A stretch of DNA of 64,000 bases, taken from the NCBI GenBank assembly GCA_023212725.1, contig JALBYF010000003.1:248001-312000 (forward strand), in the 5' to 3' direction. A program made the position numbers and the translations under genes. The stretch is from Tranzscheliella williamsii (taxonomy: Eukaryota > Basidiomycota > Ustilaginomycetes > Ustilaginales > Ustilaginaceae). Shown here piece by piece: positions 8,719 to 19,200 of this stretch (the stretch's first letter is position 1; every line of letters begins with the position of its first letter). A model generated the notes under the pieces. It searched no databases, was not told the DNA's origin, and saw nothing but the letters and a program-made list of their open reading frames with translations.

Positions 8719-11700
8719 ATGGCTGACAATCAGAGCAAAGACACCTCAATAAAGGTCACCGAAGATGGTATCAATGCCGGATTCAGCCTCTCTCCTAGAC
8801 CAGATCACGGGTTAGGGCCCGCTCGAACACTGAACCCGGCCCTCCGAAGAGCAGCACAAGGCAGTCGACCGTACCATCATCGGAATCATTCCATTGATAC
8901 GAAAGACCGCACTAGCCCAATCCTAGGGTTCGGGCCTCTACAGAACGACAAATCGTGGAGCATTCCCGAGAGCAGCGAGAGTCAGGCTGGCGAAAGCAGT
9001 ACTTTGCCTGATCTCCCCCGCTCTGCGAGTGCGAGTCCTGATGCGAACAATGCTTCTGGCTCTTCTGGCCGAAGATCTTACACAGCCAGTAACCTCAGTT
9101 CTCTTGGCCCCAGTCTCCCCATTTCGGTCGGTCGAAAAGTTAGCTCCGGGTCCAACTCAAGCTCTGGCAGCAGCACTGGTAGCGCTGGAAACAATTCTCC
9201 AGAAGCAAACCATTCTCCTGAGACGCGCCGACCAAGCTCTCGCCAAACCCATGGCCAGGGGTCCTCAGCATCCACCTCTGCTCTTGTTGGCGGACGCAAT
9301 ACTTCGCCAGGCAGGTATTCTGGCGCTCACGTCTCGCCACGCTTGCAGTCTTCTCTCGCAGGCCATGCCGGCCTCAATCACGCTCGACGTATGAGCACAG
9401 ATCTCTCTTCAGCTCCATATCGAGCGCCATCCCCCATCTACCTGCCGTCGACTTCTCCTCCCGCTGGACCTGTCAACCCAGATCCACAACATAGTTGGGA
9501 CTCCGTATGGCCGAGGTCGTCAACACCGGATCGCACCGACCAGATACGGCGCCTAGGTTCGTCTTCTCCTACATTCGGATCGCCTGGCCCTGCTTCACCC
9601 TCCTACCATCCCGACCCTTCCAATTTCGCTCGGTCACCTTCTGCTCCTTTTGATTCGAGCTCGTCTTCCTCCTTTGCCGCGCCAATCCTGGGTCGCCCAA
9701 AGGCGCGCAGGCCGCACGAATTGCGTGGTTCGTCTTCGTCTCCGGTGCTGCGTGGGCACGGAGAGATGCACGAATCGAGCAAGAATTCCAGAAGAAGTCT
9801 CGAAGTGGCAAAAACTGAGCCTGTGCTCAAAGTGGGTTTCCAGCCCGCCTCACACTCATCAGAAGCTACCGCGTCCTCCCTGGCATTCTCGCCCAACTCG
9901 GGCGGGGACGCGAATCCGGCAGATCGTGTTCTAAGTCCAGCAACGGAAGCCTTGGCGCTTGTCGACACTTCAAATGCGACCATCTCACGTCGTGCTAATG
10001 GTTCTATAACTTCGTGGGTACCGGACCACATCCAGTCGCCGTCCACAGCTCACCTCTCACATCCGCGGAAGCGAAGCAGTGCCGCAACCGCAGCGCAACA
10101 GCTTCCTCTACCGGTGCGTACGCCATCCCCCAAGATCTTCCCAACCTCCCCTCGCTCGCCTTTCCTGGAGTTGCCACCCTCCTCTTCTGGCACGAACGGT
10201 TCGCACCATTCCATAGGCGAGAGTCCGCCCAAGACTCGTAGTTTTATTGCTATGCCGCCTCGTTCCGGCTATGATTTAAGTGACGATCCAGATGACGTTG
10301 GGTCCGAGGAAGACGGTTCCAACTCTGAACGGGAGAGTGTGGGAACTAACGATGAAGATACCGACGAGCCCGATGACGACGACAATGAACATGGTGTAGA
10401 ACACGACATGGAAGAGGACCACAGCAACAGCAACACCGAGAATCATGTCGAGCAAGCTGGCGATGCGGACCATGCCGAATCTTCGCAGAACCCGCAGCAG
10501 AGTGTGGATATGTCGTCGCACATCCCACCAGAACGTCCAACTCTACCTAAGCGTCCCAGTCTCACCAGATCGAGTGTCGTGCCTCCCCCAGCAGAGCAGC
10601 CGCCAGAACAGCTCCATAGCCCCTTGGATCCCATGGGCAACGCCTCAAGCTCAATGCGTTCTCTGAATGCGCAAAAAGGCTCTGCTAGCAGCAATATGCT
10701 TCACTATTTCAAGGACCCGAAAGAAGACTTTCCTGATTCTGGCCCGTCGCAGCTCAACATCTCGTCCGATGAGCAGCTGTCAGATGCCATCATGCCTTCT
10801 GCACTGGGTCTCGATGCCAGCGGAGATGGTTCGATAGAGGAGGCGATGGAAGAGGATGGTGACCAAGGATTCAGCAGCGCCCTCGAAAACGCCGAGGACA
10901 GTTTAAATCCTCTCGAGCGCGTCTTCTTGTTCGCCAAGAGCGACATGGCATACCATCGTGTCCTTGTTTCACAGTCACTACCGGATTGGATCGGCGACGT
11001 GGAGCTTAACGATGCCGTGGAGTACATCATTCCATTGCTGCATGGGCTAGCCACAGACGAATTGGACGTCTGCGCTGCGTTCGCGCCCGAGATTGGCCGC
11101 ATCGTGTGGTTCTTCTTCCGCAACTGTCCCATTGCCGAACTCGCGGATGATGCAAGCGACACGCAGCATGGAGAGGACCAAGAGGAGAGAGCTACCAGGC
11201 CAAAGATCAGCCTCGCAACTTTCACAACTTTGTTGTGTGCTTTGCTACTCAACCAGAATACCATCATCGCTGGCGCTACACAGCAGTCGCTCGTTCAGTT
11301 TTTCTATCGCCTGGAGAGGCGCGATTTGGAGCTAACAAAGGAAGAGCTGTCCGCGTTGTCCGACCAGGACGCCGAACAAAGGCAACGCGAGCAAGACTTC
11401 GAAAGCTATGTCACACATGCATCGGGCCGAGACGGCCAGCCTGTACCGCATGAAGAGTACGACTTCGACGCAAACGCACGCAACGCCGTCAAGACGGAGT
11501 TGCTGGAGAATGTGGCCCTTGCGTTGGCCCAAATTATTCATGGTCGACCCCAAACAGACAATGGGCATGATGACGGCGATCGTGATAGCTTCGTCGAGCG
11601 AGGTAACGAAGAAGCTAGCTCTGCGCCGAGCCCTAACGAGATGGACCAATCTCGAGACGCCGAGGTTGAAGCACAGGGCCAAGCCGAAGAGCCAGACAGA

Positions 11701-14478
11701 TCGGAAACCATATATGATCCGATGGACGAGGAGATGGGGCAAGCTGTCAGTGGAATGGATGCCTGGAACCAGGAAGAAAGCGTTTTCGGTCAACACGACA
11801 ACTCTTCCGACAGCGAGCTGCAAATCGATGAGGATGAAGAGGCTGCGGTAGGTAGGATGGCGTCTGTCAGCTTGCTTTCAGCTCTTGCTGCCGATGAGCT
11901 CATCTCGCAAGAGTCTCTGGTGGGCCGCTTCGCCCCGGAGGTATTAAAATTGGTCGACGACCGGGCTTTCTACGTGCGAAAAGAGGTCGCTAGCTCTCTG
12001 GGACCTTTGTCCAAGAGCATGGAGGTTGCTCAGATCATCGAAACAGTGTTGCCTGCTCTTGACAAAGCTATCCATGATCGCAATTGGCATGTTCGCCAAG
12101 CCGCCTGCTTCTCGCTTCCCAACATCTTGTGCCGACTCGACGAGTCTCTACGGCGCGAACGGACGCTCTCCTTTATGCGCGCGCTTGTCAACGACGTCTC
12201 ACGTCAGCTACGCATCGCCGCCCTCGAGATCAGTGGCGAAACTATCCACATGTTCAAGGATGACGCCATGGGTGTCCCGCAGGAACTGATTCGCTTTTTC
12301 CTAGGCGAACCATTTGATGGTCCACCGCAACAAGGTGACGCTTCTTTGTCTTTTGACAAGACAAGCGATTTGGAAGGCACCGAGGCACTATTTGACGAGG
12401 ACGGCCGCTTGAGTCTAGACGCAGATTCCCGGTACGATAACCAACTTGGCATGAACGAATCAGACTCTTTGCTGGCCAGTTTCGGATTCGGTAAAAGCGA
12501 GGCAACGATAGGGGATCTGCCATGGGACGTCAACTTCCTCTCTGGCAAGGTGGACCCGGAAAGACCTCTGATCGTAGCTTTCAACATGCCAGCTGTTGTT
12601 TTAACGCTTGGCCAAGCTCACTGGGGCCGTCTGAAACACGCTCACGCTGAGCTAACGCAAAACCCAGCACCCAGGGTCAGGAAGAGCTTGGCTGCTTCCT
12701 TACATGAGATTGCGAAGATTATCGGTCCAGATGTGTCGAGGGATGACCTCCTGCCTGCCGCTGAGCGCTTTCTGAACGATGAAGACGGCGAAGTGCGCGC
12801 GGCCATGCTCGAGAACATGGACGTGTTTCTGTCCTACCTTCCGCAGTTAGAGGCTGAGCGTCTGCTCCGAACGCTGCTTGAACTCTGGAAGACCGGATTC
12901 TCCAAAGACTGGCGACTACGTGAAAGGCTTGCGCTCCACGTGCCAAGTATGACGAAGCAATTCTTGCTAGAAGACGAAGAGGGTAATCTGGTCTCTCTGA
13001 TGCAACTCGCGCTTTCGGACCCCATCAGCGCCGTCAGAGATGCCGGAGTACACTGTGTCCCTGATTTATACAAGACGTTCGCCGAGCATGATCAGGTCAT
13101 CGCTGATGGGTTTTTGGGCATGGTTAGCGATCTGGGAGACAATCCCGGATACCGACTTCGCGTTGCTTGCCTTCTCTGCATTAAAGCATTGGTGGATTTT
13201 GGCATCCAGCGTTCATCTTGCGAACTACTATTGCTCAGCCGTCTGACACAAACGGGCGAAGATGCGGTGGTGGACGTCCGGAACGCCCTCGCCCACACTG
13301 TTGGAGCGATGTGCCGCAAGGAAGAACTCTATGCATCGCCGCAGTCGAGGTCGGCCGAGCTGAACGCCCTGATCGCCCGCCTGGCGTACGACGAGTCAGA
13401 GGAGGTTAGGCAGCCGGTAGCCGGCGTTCTGCAAGAAGAGGAGCTGCAAAAGTACAGCGAGCTGCCGCGATCGGCACCCACGACCGGTCGCCGTCTAGTC
13501 CTTGGACCGGCCGATGGCGGACCTCATAAACCGGAGGGCGAGGGAGGCTTTACGCACGAGCTGTTCGGCGCGGAGAATGTGGAGAGCGAAGCGGAAGGCA
13601 ACGTCTTTGAGATGGATGACGAAAAGGATGTCGAGCCGGAAGACACCGCCAACGAGCCTGCCGTCGGCGAGGAGGCGAGCGGCGAGAGCACATCGGCTCA
13701 CCACCTGGAGATGTCAAGATCCACTTTCTTCAGCGGAAATCAGAAGCAGGATGTCGATCTGGGGCAAGGCTGGGTGACTGCCAAAGGCCCCGAATTTTTC
13801 GACTACGACAACGACGATGACGAAGAGGAGGATTACGAGCCTCACCATCTGTTGAACGTTGATCAGGATTCGAACGACTCAGGAGAGATGGTGGACAGCG
13901 AGCAGGAGGCGCACGAAGCGGAAGGCGAAGCGGTTAGCAACGACTCCCCGGCCGCATCACAAAACGGAGGGCAGACTGTTGGCGAAGAGGCGAGTGAGGA
14001 AGGCATCTCCCTCTCATCACCACAGAGGGGCCTTGACGGTGCACTAGCGGAGAACGGCACCGGGGGTGTGTCGGAGGATAACAGTCCAAGCCGACCTTCA
14101 GGTTCTACTGCATCCACTACCAAGGCGGCAGATCCGTTCTTAGCCTTCGTGGCTGGCCGCCGTTCTCAAGACTTGTCGAGGCTTACAACCGATCTGGACC
14201 AGCACAGCAGCTTACCGACGCCAAAATGGTCGAAGCGACACTCGGTCGTGAACGGGATCGCTCAGGCGGCTTCGTCTTCGCAAACGCCTGGCTCCCGGGA
14301 GGTGCTGCAAAGCCCCGAGGACGATGAGGCCATGGGCGGAAGATACCACAGCAAGTCTTCGGGCGACTGGTCTCAGCTACGTGGCCCATCGGAAGCGGCG
14401 GAGACCACCCAAGGCTTCGAGGGACCAAGTACGGGCGCGGACGTCAACGAAGACGATTTTGTCAGGATCGAAGCGTAG
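8719..14478 (+). CDS. PPP4R1: HEAT-repeat protein, probable protein phosphatase 4 regulatory subunit 1
   Basis: 1919 residues, ATG at 8719 in good context (CACCATGG). The N-terminal ~700 residues are Ser/Pro-rich and predicted disordered, with many SP sites and an acidic stretch near 520-590. A conserved domain begins around 725 (NPLERVFLFAKSDMAYHRVLVSQ). From about 1045 to 1580 there are HEAT repeats: LVDDRAFYVRKEVASSLGPL, DRNWHVRQAACFSLPNIL, RQLRIAALEISGETI, and later PRVRKSLAASLHEIAKIIG. These repeats and the phrase DPERPLIVAFNMPAVVLTLG match fungal PP4 regulatory subunit 1 proteins, which scaffold the PP4 catalytic subunit. The tail is acidic. At 1919 residues it is about twice the length of human PPP4R1, mostly through disordered ends. 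PP4 assignment is by recall of family sequences and fairly strong; a more general HEAT scaffold is the alternative. Confidence 0.78.
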   Translation: MADNQSKDTSIKVTEDGINAGFSLSPRPDHGLGPARTLNPALRRAAQGSRPYHHRNHSIDTKDRTSPILGFGPLQNDKSWSIPESSESQAGESSTLPDLPRSASASPDANNASGSSGRRSYTASNLSSLGPSLPISVGRKVSSGSNSSSGSSTGSAGNNSPEANHSPETRRPSSRQTHGQGSSASTSALVGGRNTSPGRYSGAHVSPRLQSSLAGHAGLNHARRMSTDLSSAPYRAPSPIYLPSTSPPAGPVNPDPQHSWDSVWPRSSTPDRTDQIRRLGSSSPTFGSPGPASPSYHPDPSNFARSPSAPFDSSSSSSFAAPILGRPKARRPHELRGSSSSPVLRGHGEMHESSKNSRRSLEVAKTEPVLKVGFQPASHSSEATASSLAFSPNSGGDANPADRVLSPATEALALVDTSNATISRRANGSITSWVPDHIQSPSTAHLSHPRKRSSAATAAQQLPLPVRTPSPKIFPTSPRSPFLELPPSSSGTNGSHHSIGESPPKTRSFIAMPPRSGYDLSDDPDDVGSEEDGSNSERESVGTNDEDTDEPDDDDNEHGVEHDMEEDHSNSNTENHVEQAGDADHAESSQNPQQSVDMSSHIPPERPTLPKRPSLTRSSVVPPPAEQPPEQLHSPLDPMGNASSSMRSLNAQKGSASSNMLHYFKDPKEDFPDSGPSQLNISSDEQLSDAIMPSALGLDASGDGSIEEAMEEDGDQGFSSALENAEDSLNPLERVFLFAKSDMAYHRVLVSQSLPDWIGDVELNDAVEYIIPLLHGLATDELDVCAAFAPEIGRIVWFFFRNCPIAELADDASDTQHGEDQEERATRPKISLATFTTLLCALLLNQNTIIAGATQQSLVQFFYRLERRDLELTKEELSALSDQDAEQRQREQDFESYVTHASGRDGQPVPHEEYDFDANARNAVKTELLENVALALAQIIHGRPQTDNGHDDGDRDSFVERGNEEASSAPSPNEMDQSRDAEVEAQGQAEEPDRSETIYDPMDEEMGQAVSGMDAWNQEESVFGQHDNSSDSELQIDEDEEAAVGRMASVSLLSALAADELISQESLVGRFAPEVLKLVDDRAFYVRKEVASSLGPLSKSMEVAQIIETVLPALDKAIHDRNWHVRQAACFSLPNILCRLDESLRRERTLSFMRALVNDVSRQLRIAALEISGETIHMFKDDAMGVPQELIRFFLGEPFDGPPQQGDASLSFDKTSDLEGTEALFDEDGRLSLDADSRYDNQLGMNESDSLLASFGFGKSEATIGDLPWDVNFLSGKVDPERPLIVAFNMPAVVLTLGQAHWGRLKHAHAELTQNPAPRVRKSLAASLHEIAKIIGPDVSRDDLLPAAERFLNDEDGEVRAAMLENMDVFLSYLPQLEAERLLRTLLELWKTGFSKDWRLRERLALHVPSMTKQFLLEDEEGNLVSLMQLALSDPISAVRDAGVHCVPDLYKTFAEHDQVIADGFLGMVSDLGDNPGYRLRVACLLCIKALVDFGIQRSSCELLLLSRLTQTGEDAVVDVRNALAHTVGAMCRKEELYASPQSRSAELNALIARLAYDESEEVRQPVAGVLQEEELQKYSELPRSAPTTGRRLVLGPADGGPHKPEGEGGFTHELFGAENVESEAEGNVFEMDDEKDVEPEDTANEPAVGEEASGESTSAHHLEMSRSTFFSGNQKQDVDLGQGWVTAKGPEFFDYDNDDDEEEDYEPHHLLNVDQDSNDSGEMVDSEQEAHEAEGEAVSNDSPAASQNGGQTVGEEASEEGISLSSPQRGLDGALAENGTGGVSEDNSPSRPSGSTASTTKAADPFLAFVAGRRSQDLSRLTTDLDQHSSLPTPKWSKRHSVVNGIAQAASSSQTPGSREVLQSPEDDEAMGGRYHSKSSGDWSQLRGPSEAAETTQGFEGPSTGADVNEDDFVRIEA

Positions 14479-16249
14479 GCCATCCCTTGGCACGCGCAAC
14501 CTCACCATCAGACATCTTCCTGCTCAACGACAATGCTACATTGCTGGGATGGCATCATGCGGACAGTTTCCCCCTTTTACCCGGTTGGCCTCGTTATTTG
14601 TACCATAGTGTGTGCTGTTGCAAGGTGACCTGCGTCACACTGATACCAAAGACAGCGTGCACAATTGCTTCGCCGAGGGATAGCAGAAAAGAAACCCATA
14701 CAGATGCACAGGTCTCCGCAAGCAGTACGGCGAGCGTATACCGGCCGTGATTGACTCGTCCGCAAGGCTGCGCCAGCTCGTTCCCGGACCCCGACGGCCG
14801 TCTCAGCAACATGGGTCGGCTGCCCCGCACCTTGCCGGGTTCCGAACGTTTCGACCTGACCATACTTAACCCGCGCTGCAGTCCCAGTCTTACGATAAAT
14901 AAAAAGTCGCGCTATGCCTGTCACCTTCCCGCATCGCATCCGTGCCTTCGCTTCGCTCCGAATGGCTTCACTGTCAGGAACGAGGGAAGCAGAGGGATGA
15001 CTGCATAGTCACAGTGATGACTGAGTTTGGCAAACTCGGTTAGGGCCAGTGACCTAATCGCAACGGTTCACGACCGTTCCAAGTCGCAGCTCGGCTAGCC
15101 AGCCGCAGAGATGGCGAGACGCAGAGAGCTGCATGTTCGAATTAACGTTACATTCACCCCTTCAAGCCATATTCTAACTAACTTACCTATGCCTTTACTG
15201 CTTGTGTATGCAGTAGTCAGTGTCGCAACCATCCTTCCCTGATTAATTGCGTCGGTGAACTCGGGCCATCCGTGCTGAAGGCCATGGTCATAGCGAGAAA
15301 GAATGAGCTGGTCGATCCGACTTGGGGGTGGGTTTGGCGGCTCGTTCTCATCATCGGTGTCTCCGTCCCTGTGGTTCCTCACCAGTTTGAATTGTGAGCA
15401 GTTGAGCGTGAAGGGGGGATCCGATCTCTCCTCTTTGGCCTGTCTCCTCTTCCCGTCGGGGCATGGACAAATTGTTATGCTCGCTCCTTGCATGGTTTTC
15501 AGCTGGGTCTGTGGCCCACGCAGAGGCGGTTTGGCAAGCGGCACCTTTGATGCGATAGATCATGCCAGTGGCTCAGCAGCAGCACAGTACGCTGCTGGAA
15601 CTCACACTCCACACTGTCACTAGCTGAGCTCTACTCTGGCCATTTACAACTCCCTACTTGCAGGACGATGCAAGTCAGCGTGATATTTCTCGCCCTTCCT
15701 CTTCCCAGCTGCGTCTATCCCGCCTTTCAGGCCAAATCCCGAACCGACACGCGCGAAAACGCTCTTCTCCCATTTTGCCTTCGACGCTCAAAGCAACGGA
15801 ACCGCCTTTCTTTCGCTCTGCATACCATTTTTGGCCAGGTGGTGTGCATCAGTACCTGCACCCACAGCGCGGCTCTGACCTGTTTCGCCACTACCACACC
15901 GCCTGTCTCGTCCGCCTCTCATAGGCTACCAGCTTGCTGATACTACGGTAAACGCTCTGGTTGCCACTGATCCACGTTCCACCTCTGCTCTAGATCATCA
16001 CCTTTCCACCACCTATACCTTTGTGGTCCCCCCTTTATAGAATCTCGGTCGAGATCAGGTTCCTTTGGCAGCAGTGGCGATAACTGGACGCCATCTGCAT
16101 TCTTGGAGACCAGCGACAGTCACCTCAGGTTGTACTCGTATCTGATCGACAGCGGTCGTTCGTTTTGCGCTTCCTCGCCATCGCGTTTCTTCCTCGTCGT
16201 CTGATCGCATCTCCATGCACGCTTGGGGTCCCAGCCTCCGTTCAAAACC
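14479..16249. other. Intergenic region between the PP4 subunit and OPT genes
   Basis: About 1.8 kb without a recognised gene. It holds a cluster of short inverted repeats at 14998-15078 (listed separately) and, near the OPT gene, pyrimidine-rich leader-like sequence and a 12-codon upstream ORF. A minus-strand frame at 15095-15544 is open but starts with GTG and has no family resemblance. Confidence 0.5.
14998..15078. repeat. Cluster of four short inverted repeats
   Basis: Consecutive dyads lie within 81 nt. TGACT (14998) is followed by AGTCA (15007) and TGACT (15018). GAGTTTG/CAAACTC has one central base (15023-15037). TTAGG pairs with CCTAA (15040-15057), and AACGGT with ACCGTT (15062-15078). 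They could be transcription-factor half-sites (TGACT is a bZIP Gcn4/AP-1 half-site) or RNA hairpins. Function is unknown. Confidence 0.6.
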
Positions 16250-16253
16250 ATGA
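16215..16253 (+). promoter_or_regulatory. 12-codon upstream ORF overlapping the OPT start codon
   Basis: ATG at 16215 opens a 12-codon frame whose TGA stop (16251-16253) overlaps the transporter's ATG (16250-16252) in an ATGA arrangement. The upstream ATG has a weak context (T at -3) and the main one a good context (A at -3). This layout suits leaky scanning or termination-reinitiation. Confidence 0.45.
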
Positions 16254-19200
16254 GTTCAGCAGACCGGCCAACCACTGGCCGTCCCACCACAGGCCGTCCC
16301 ACCACAGGAAGGCCGACAACCGGCAAACCCTTGACCGGTCGTCCGGGCACACGTGGCGGAACAGCCGCTGGAAGGCCACCCACACAGGGGCAAGGTGCCT
16401 ACCAAACGCAAGCAGGCAACGTTTATATGGAGGAAGACTGGGACGAAGAAGAGTACGAATCAGATGACGACGGTGACGTCTTCGCTTTCGTCCCACCCGA
16501 TCTGGGACCAGCCCCAGAACTTCATCAGAATCCCTTAGATCCTTCCATTGACAACCAAAATCGCCAAGGCGGCTCGTCACTTCCGTCTCCGGCTGTAGCA
16601 CATTCTCCAGCCGCCGATGAGGAGACCTTTTATTTCGACGAGGCCACCGGCGCGGTGTATGATGCCCAGGGCAGATTGGTCGACATGAGTGCTTCGAATC
16701 TTGGTGGGGACCAGCTCGTGCAACAGCATGCAATCTCGTCGCAGCAGCCCGACCTACAGCACTACGCGAGCCCAAGAGCCTCGCATGCCTCGGAAGCCAC
16801 GGCCAACGATCTGGCCCAGGTCCGGAGCGCCATGCCTGTTGAGCAGCAGCTCCAGCCGCGTGCTTCCACCGACAACCGCTCGTACGAGTCCACCAGTACT
16901 ATTTCTCGAGATCCCACCGCAATGCCGCTCAATCATGCCCGCTCTTATGCTGCTTTCCCGTCTATGGACACGCTGCCCGAAGTCGACTCCCAACCCGCCA
17001 GTCGAAGCGGCGCATCGGAACTGCGCACCTCTCTTCCACATGGTGCTCGCGATATCGGCACCACAGCCAGTGGCGCCATCTCGCTCGATCATGCCATTCC
17101 AGCCCAGGGCAAGCGTCAATCTGCCCAGATCGATGCTTTCTCGCCGTCGGTTCCACAGCTTCGGCGCAGCCCGGACAGCGACGAGGTCAAGTATCCGCTG
17201 GATTCGGGTGACTACACATTCGAAGATGGTTACAAAGAAGAGTTCCACATGGTCGACTTCCAGAACGAACTGGGCCAGGGCCGTGGCCTCGTTCACCCGG
17301 CTATGGAGAGCGCCGAAACCGGCGCTCGTGGAGTCAGGATGGTCGAGCTCGAGATGGAGATGGAGGAGGATTCGCCCTACCCTGAAGTCCGGGCGTCTGT
17401 CTCCAATATCGACGACACGGAGATGCCAGTCAACACGCTGCGAATGTGGTTCATCTCCTTCGTTCTCACCATTATCGCTGCAGGTGCCAACATGTTTTTC
17501 TCATTACGGTACCCTGCTCCCACCTTCACCAGCACCATTGTGCTTTTGGTAGCCTATCCCATCGGCAAGCTGCTTGCAGCGATCATGCCCATCCGAGTCT
17601 GGACGCTGCCCAGATGGCTTGGAGGTGCCGAGTTTTCCTTGAATCCGGGCATCTACAATATCAAGGAGCATGCCCTGACTGCGATCATGGCCAGTATCGC
17701 GATTGTTACTGCCTATTCGTTCAACGTGATCATCGTTCAGACTTCGGAACGATACTACGGTGAACGACGATCTGTCGGCTTTGACATTCTCTTTGTGCTC
17801 AGCGCTCAGACCGTCGGCTTTGGCCTGGCCGGCATGTGCCGAAAATTCCTCGTCTGGCCGGCAAGCATGATCTGGCCCCAGAATCTTGTCGCCGCCACGA
17901 TCCTAAACACCTTGCACGCCGAAGAAGACGGCGCTGACGGCACGATGACCCGCTTCCGATTCTTCAGTGTCTTCTCGATTGGCGCTTTCTGCTTTTACTT
18001 TGTGCCAGGCTATCTCTTTACGGCTCTTTCGTACTTCAATTGGGTCTGCTGGATCTGGCCAACGAATAAGCGCGTCAATGTCGTCTTTGGATCCATCTCG
18101 GGCTTGGGCCTTTCGGTGCTCACCTTTGACTGGACTCAGGTGATTTACATTGGCTCGCCTCTTGTTACACCATGGTGGGCAGAGTGCAACATCTTTGCAG
18201 GCTTTGTCGGCTTCATCTGGATCATTGCTCCGATCATGTATTTCTGCAACGTCTGGAGTCAGTCGTACCTGCCTTTCAACAGTTCCTCGTCGTGGGATCG
18301 GTTCGGCAACGCCTACAACATTGCTCAAGTGATTCCCGACGGCAAAAATCTGGATAAGGACGCTTACGAGGCATACTCGCCCCTGTACCTGTCAACGACT
18401 CTGTCGCTCGTCTACCTGACCGGATTCGCCATGCTGACTTCGGTCCTCACTCACACAGCTCTGTATCACGGCAAGGCGCTCAAAAAGGGGTTGCAAAAAA
18501 TCCGAACCGAAGAGGACGACGTTCACGCCAAGTTCATGCGCCACTACCCCGAGACGCCTGACTGGTGGTACGCCTGTGTGTTTCTCGTAGCTCTTGTCTT
18601 TGGTGTGGTGATGGTAGAGGTCTACGACACGGACCTACCCATCTGGGGGCTGGTCATCTCGATCCTGATCCCCATGGTCTACATCCTCCCTACCGGTTTC
18701 GTCTACGCCATGACAGGTCAGATTATCGGAACGAATCTGATCGGCGAACTGATCGTCGGCTATATGCTGCCCGGCAAGCCGCTGCCGAACATGATCTTCA
18801 AGGCATTTGCACTGCAAGGTCTGATTGGAGGGCTGCAGTTCGTTCAGGACCTCAAGCTGGGCCACTACATGAAGATTCCGCCGCGTCTCACCTTTATCGC
18901 GCAGTTGACCGGTGTGGTGGTGGCCTGCTTTGTCCAGCTGGGTGTCAAGGAGTGGATGTTTAGCAACATCCCGGATCTCTGCTCGCCTTCGCAGGCCGAC
19001 AGCTTCACCTGTCCACACATCTCGGTCTTCTACACAGCAAGCCTGGTATGGGGCGCTATTGGGCCGGCGCGCATGTTTGGCAGCGACTCGATCTACCGTC
19101 CCATGTACTGGGCCATGCTGTTCGGTGCGCTCATTCCGGTCCCCTTTTGGCTGCTGGCGCGCCGCTTCCCGCGCTCCTGGGTGCGCTACATCTCCTGGCC

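Noticed and set aside
15095..15544. 149-codon minus-strand frame in the PP4-OPT gap
   Set aside because: It starts with GTG and has no recognisable domain.
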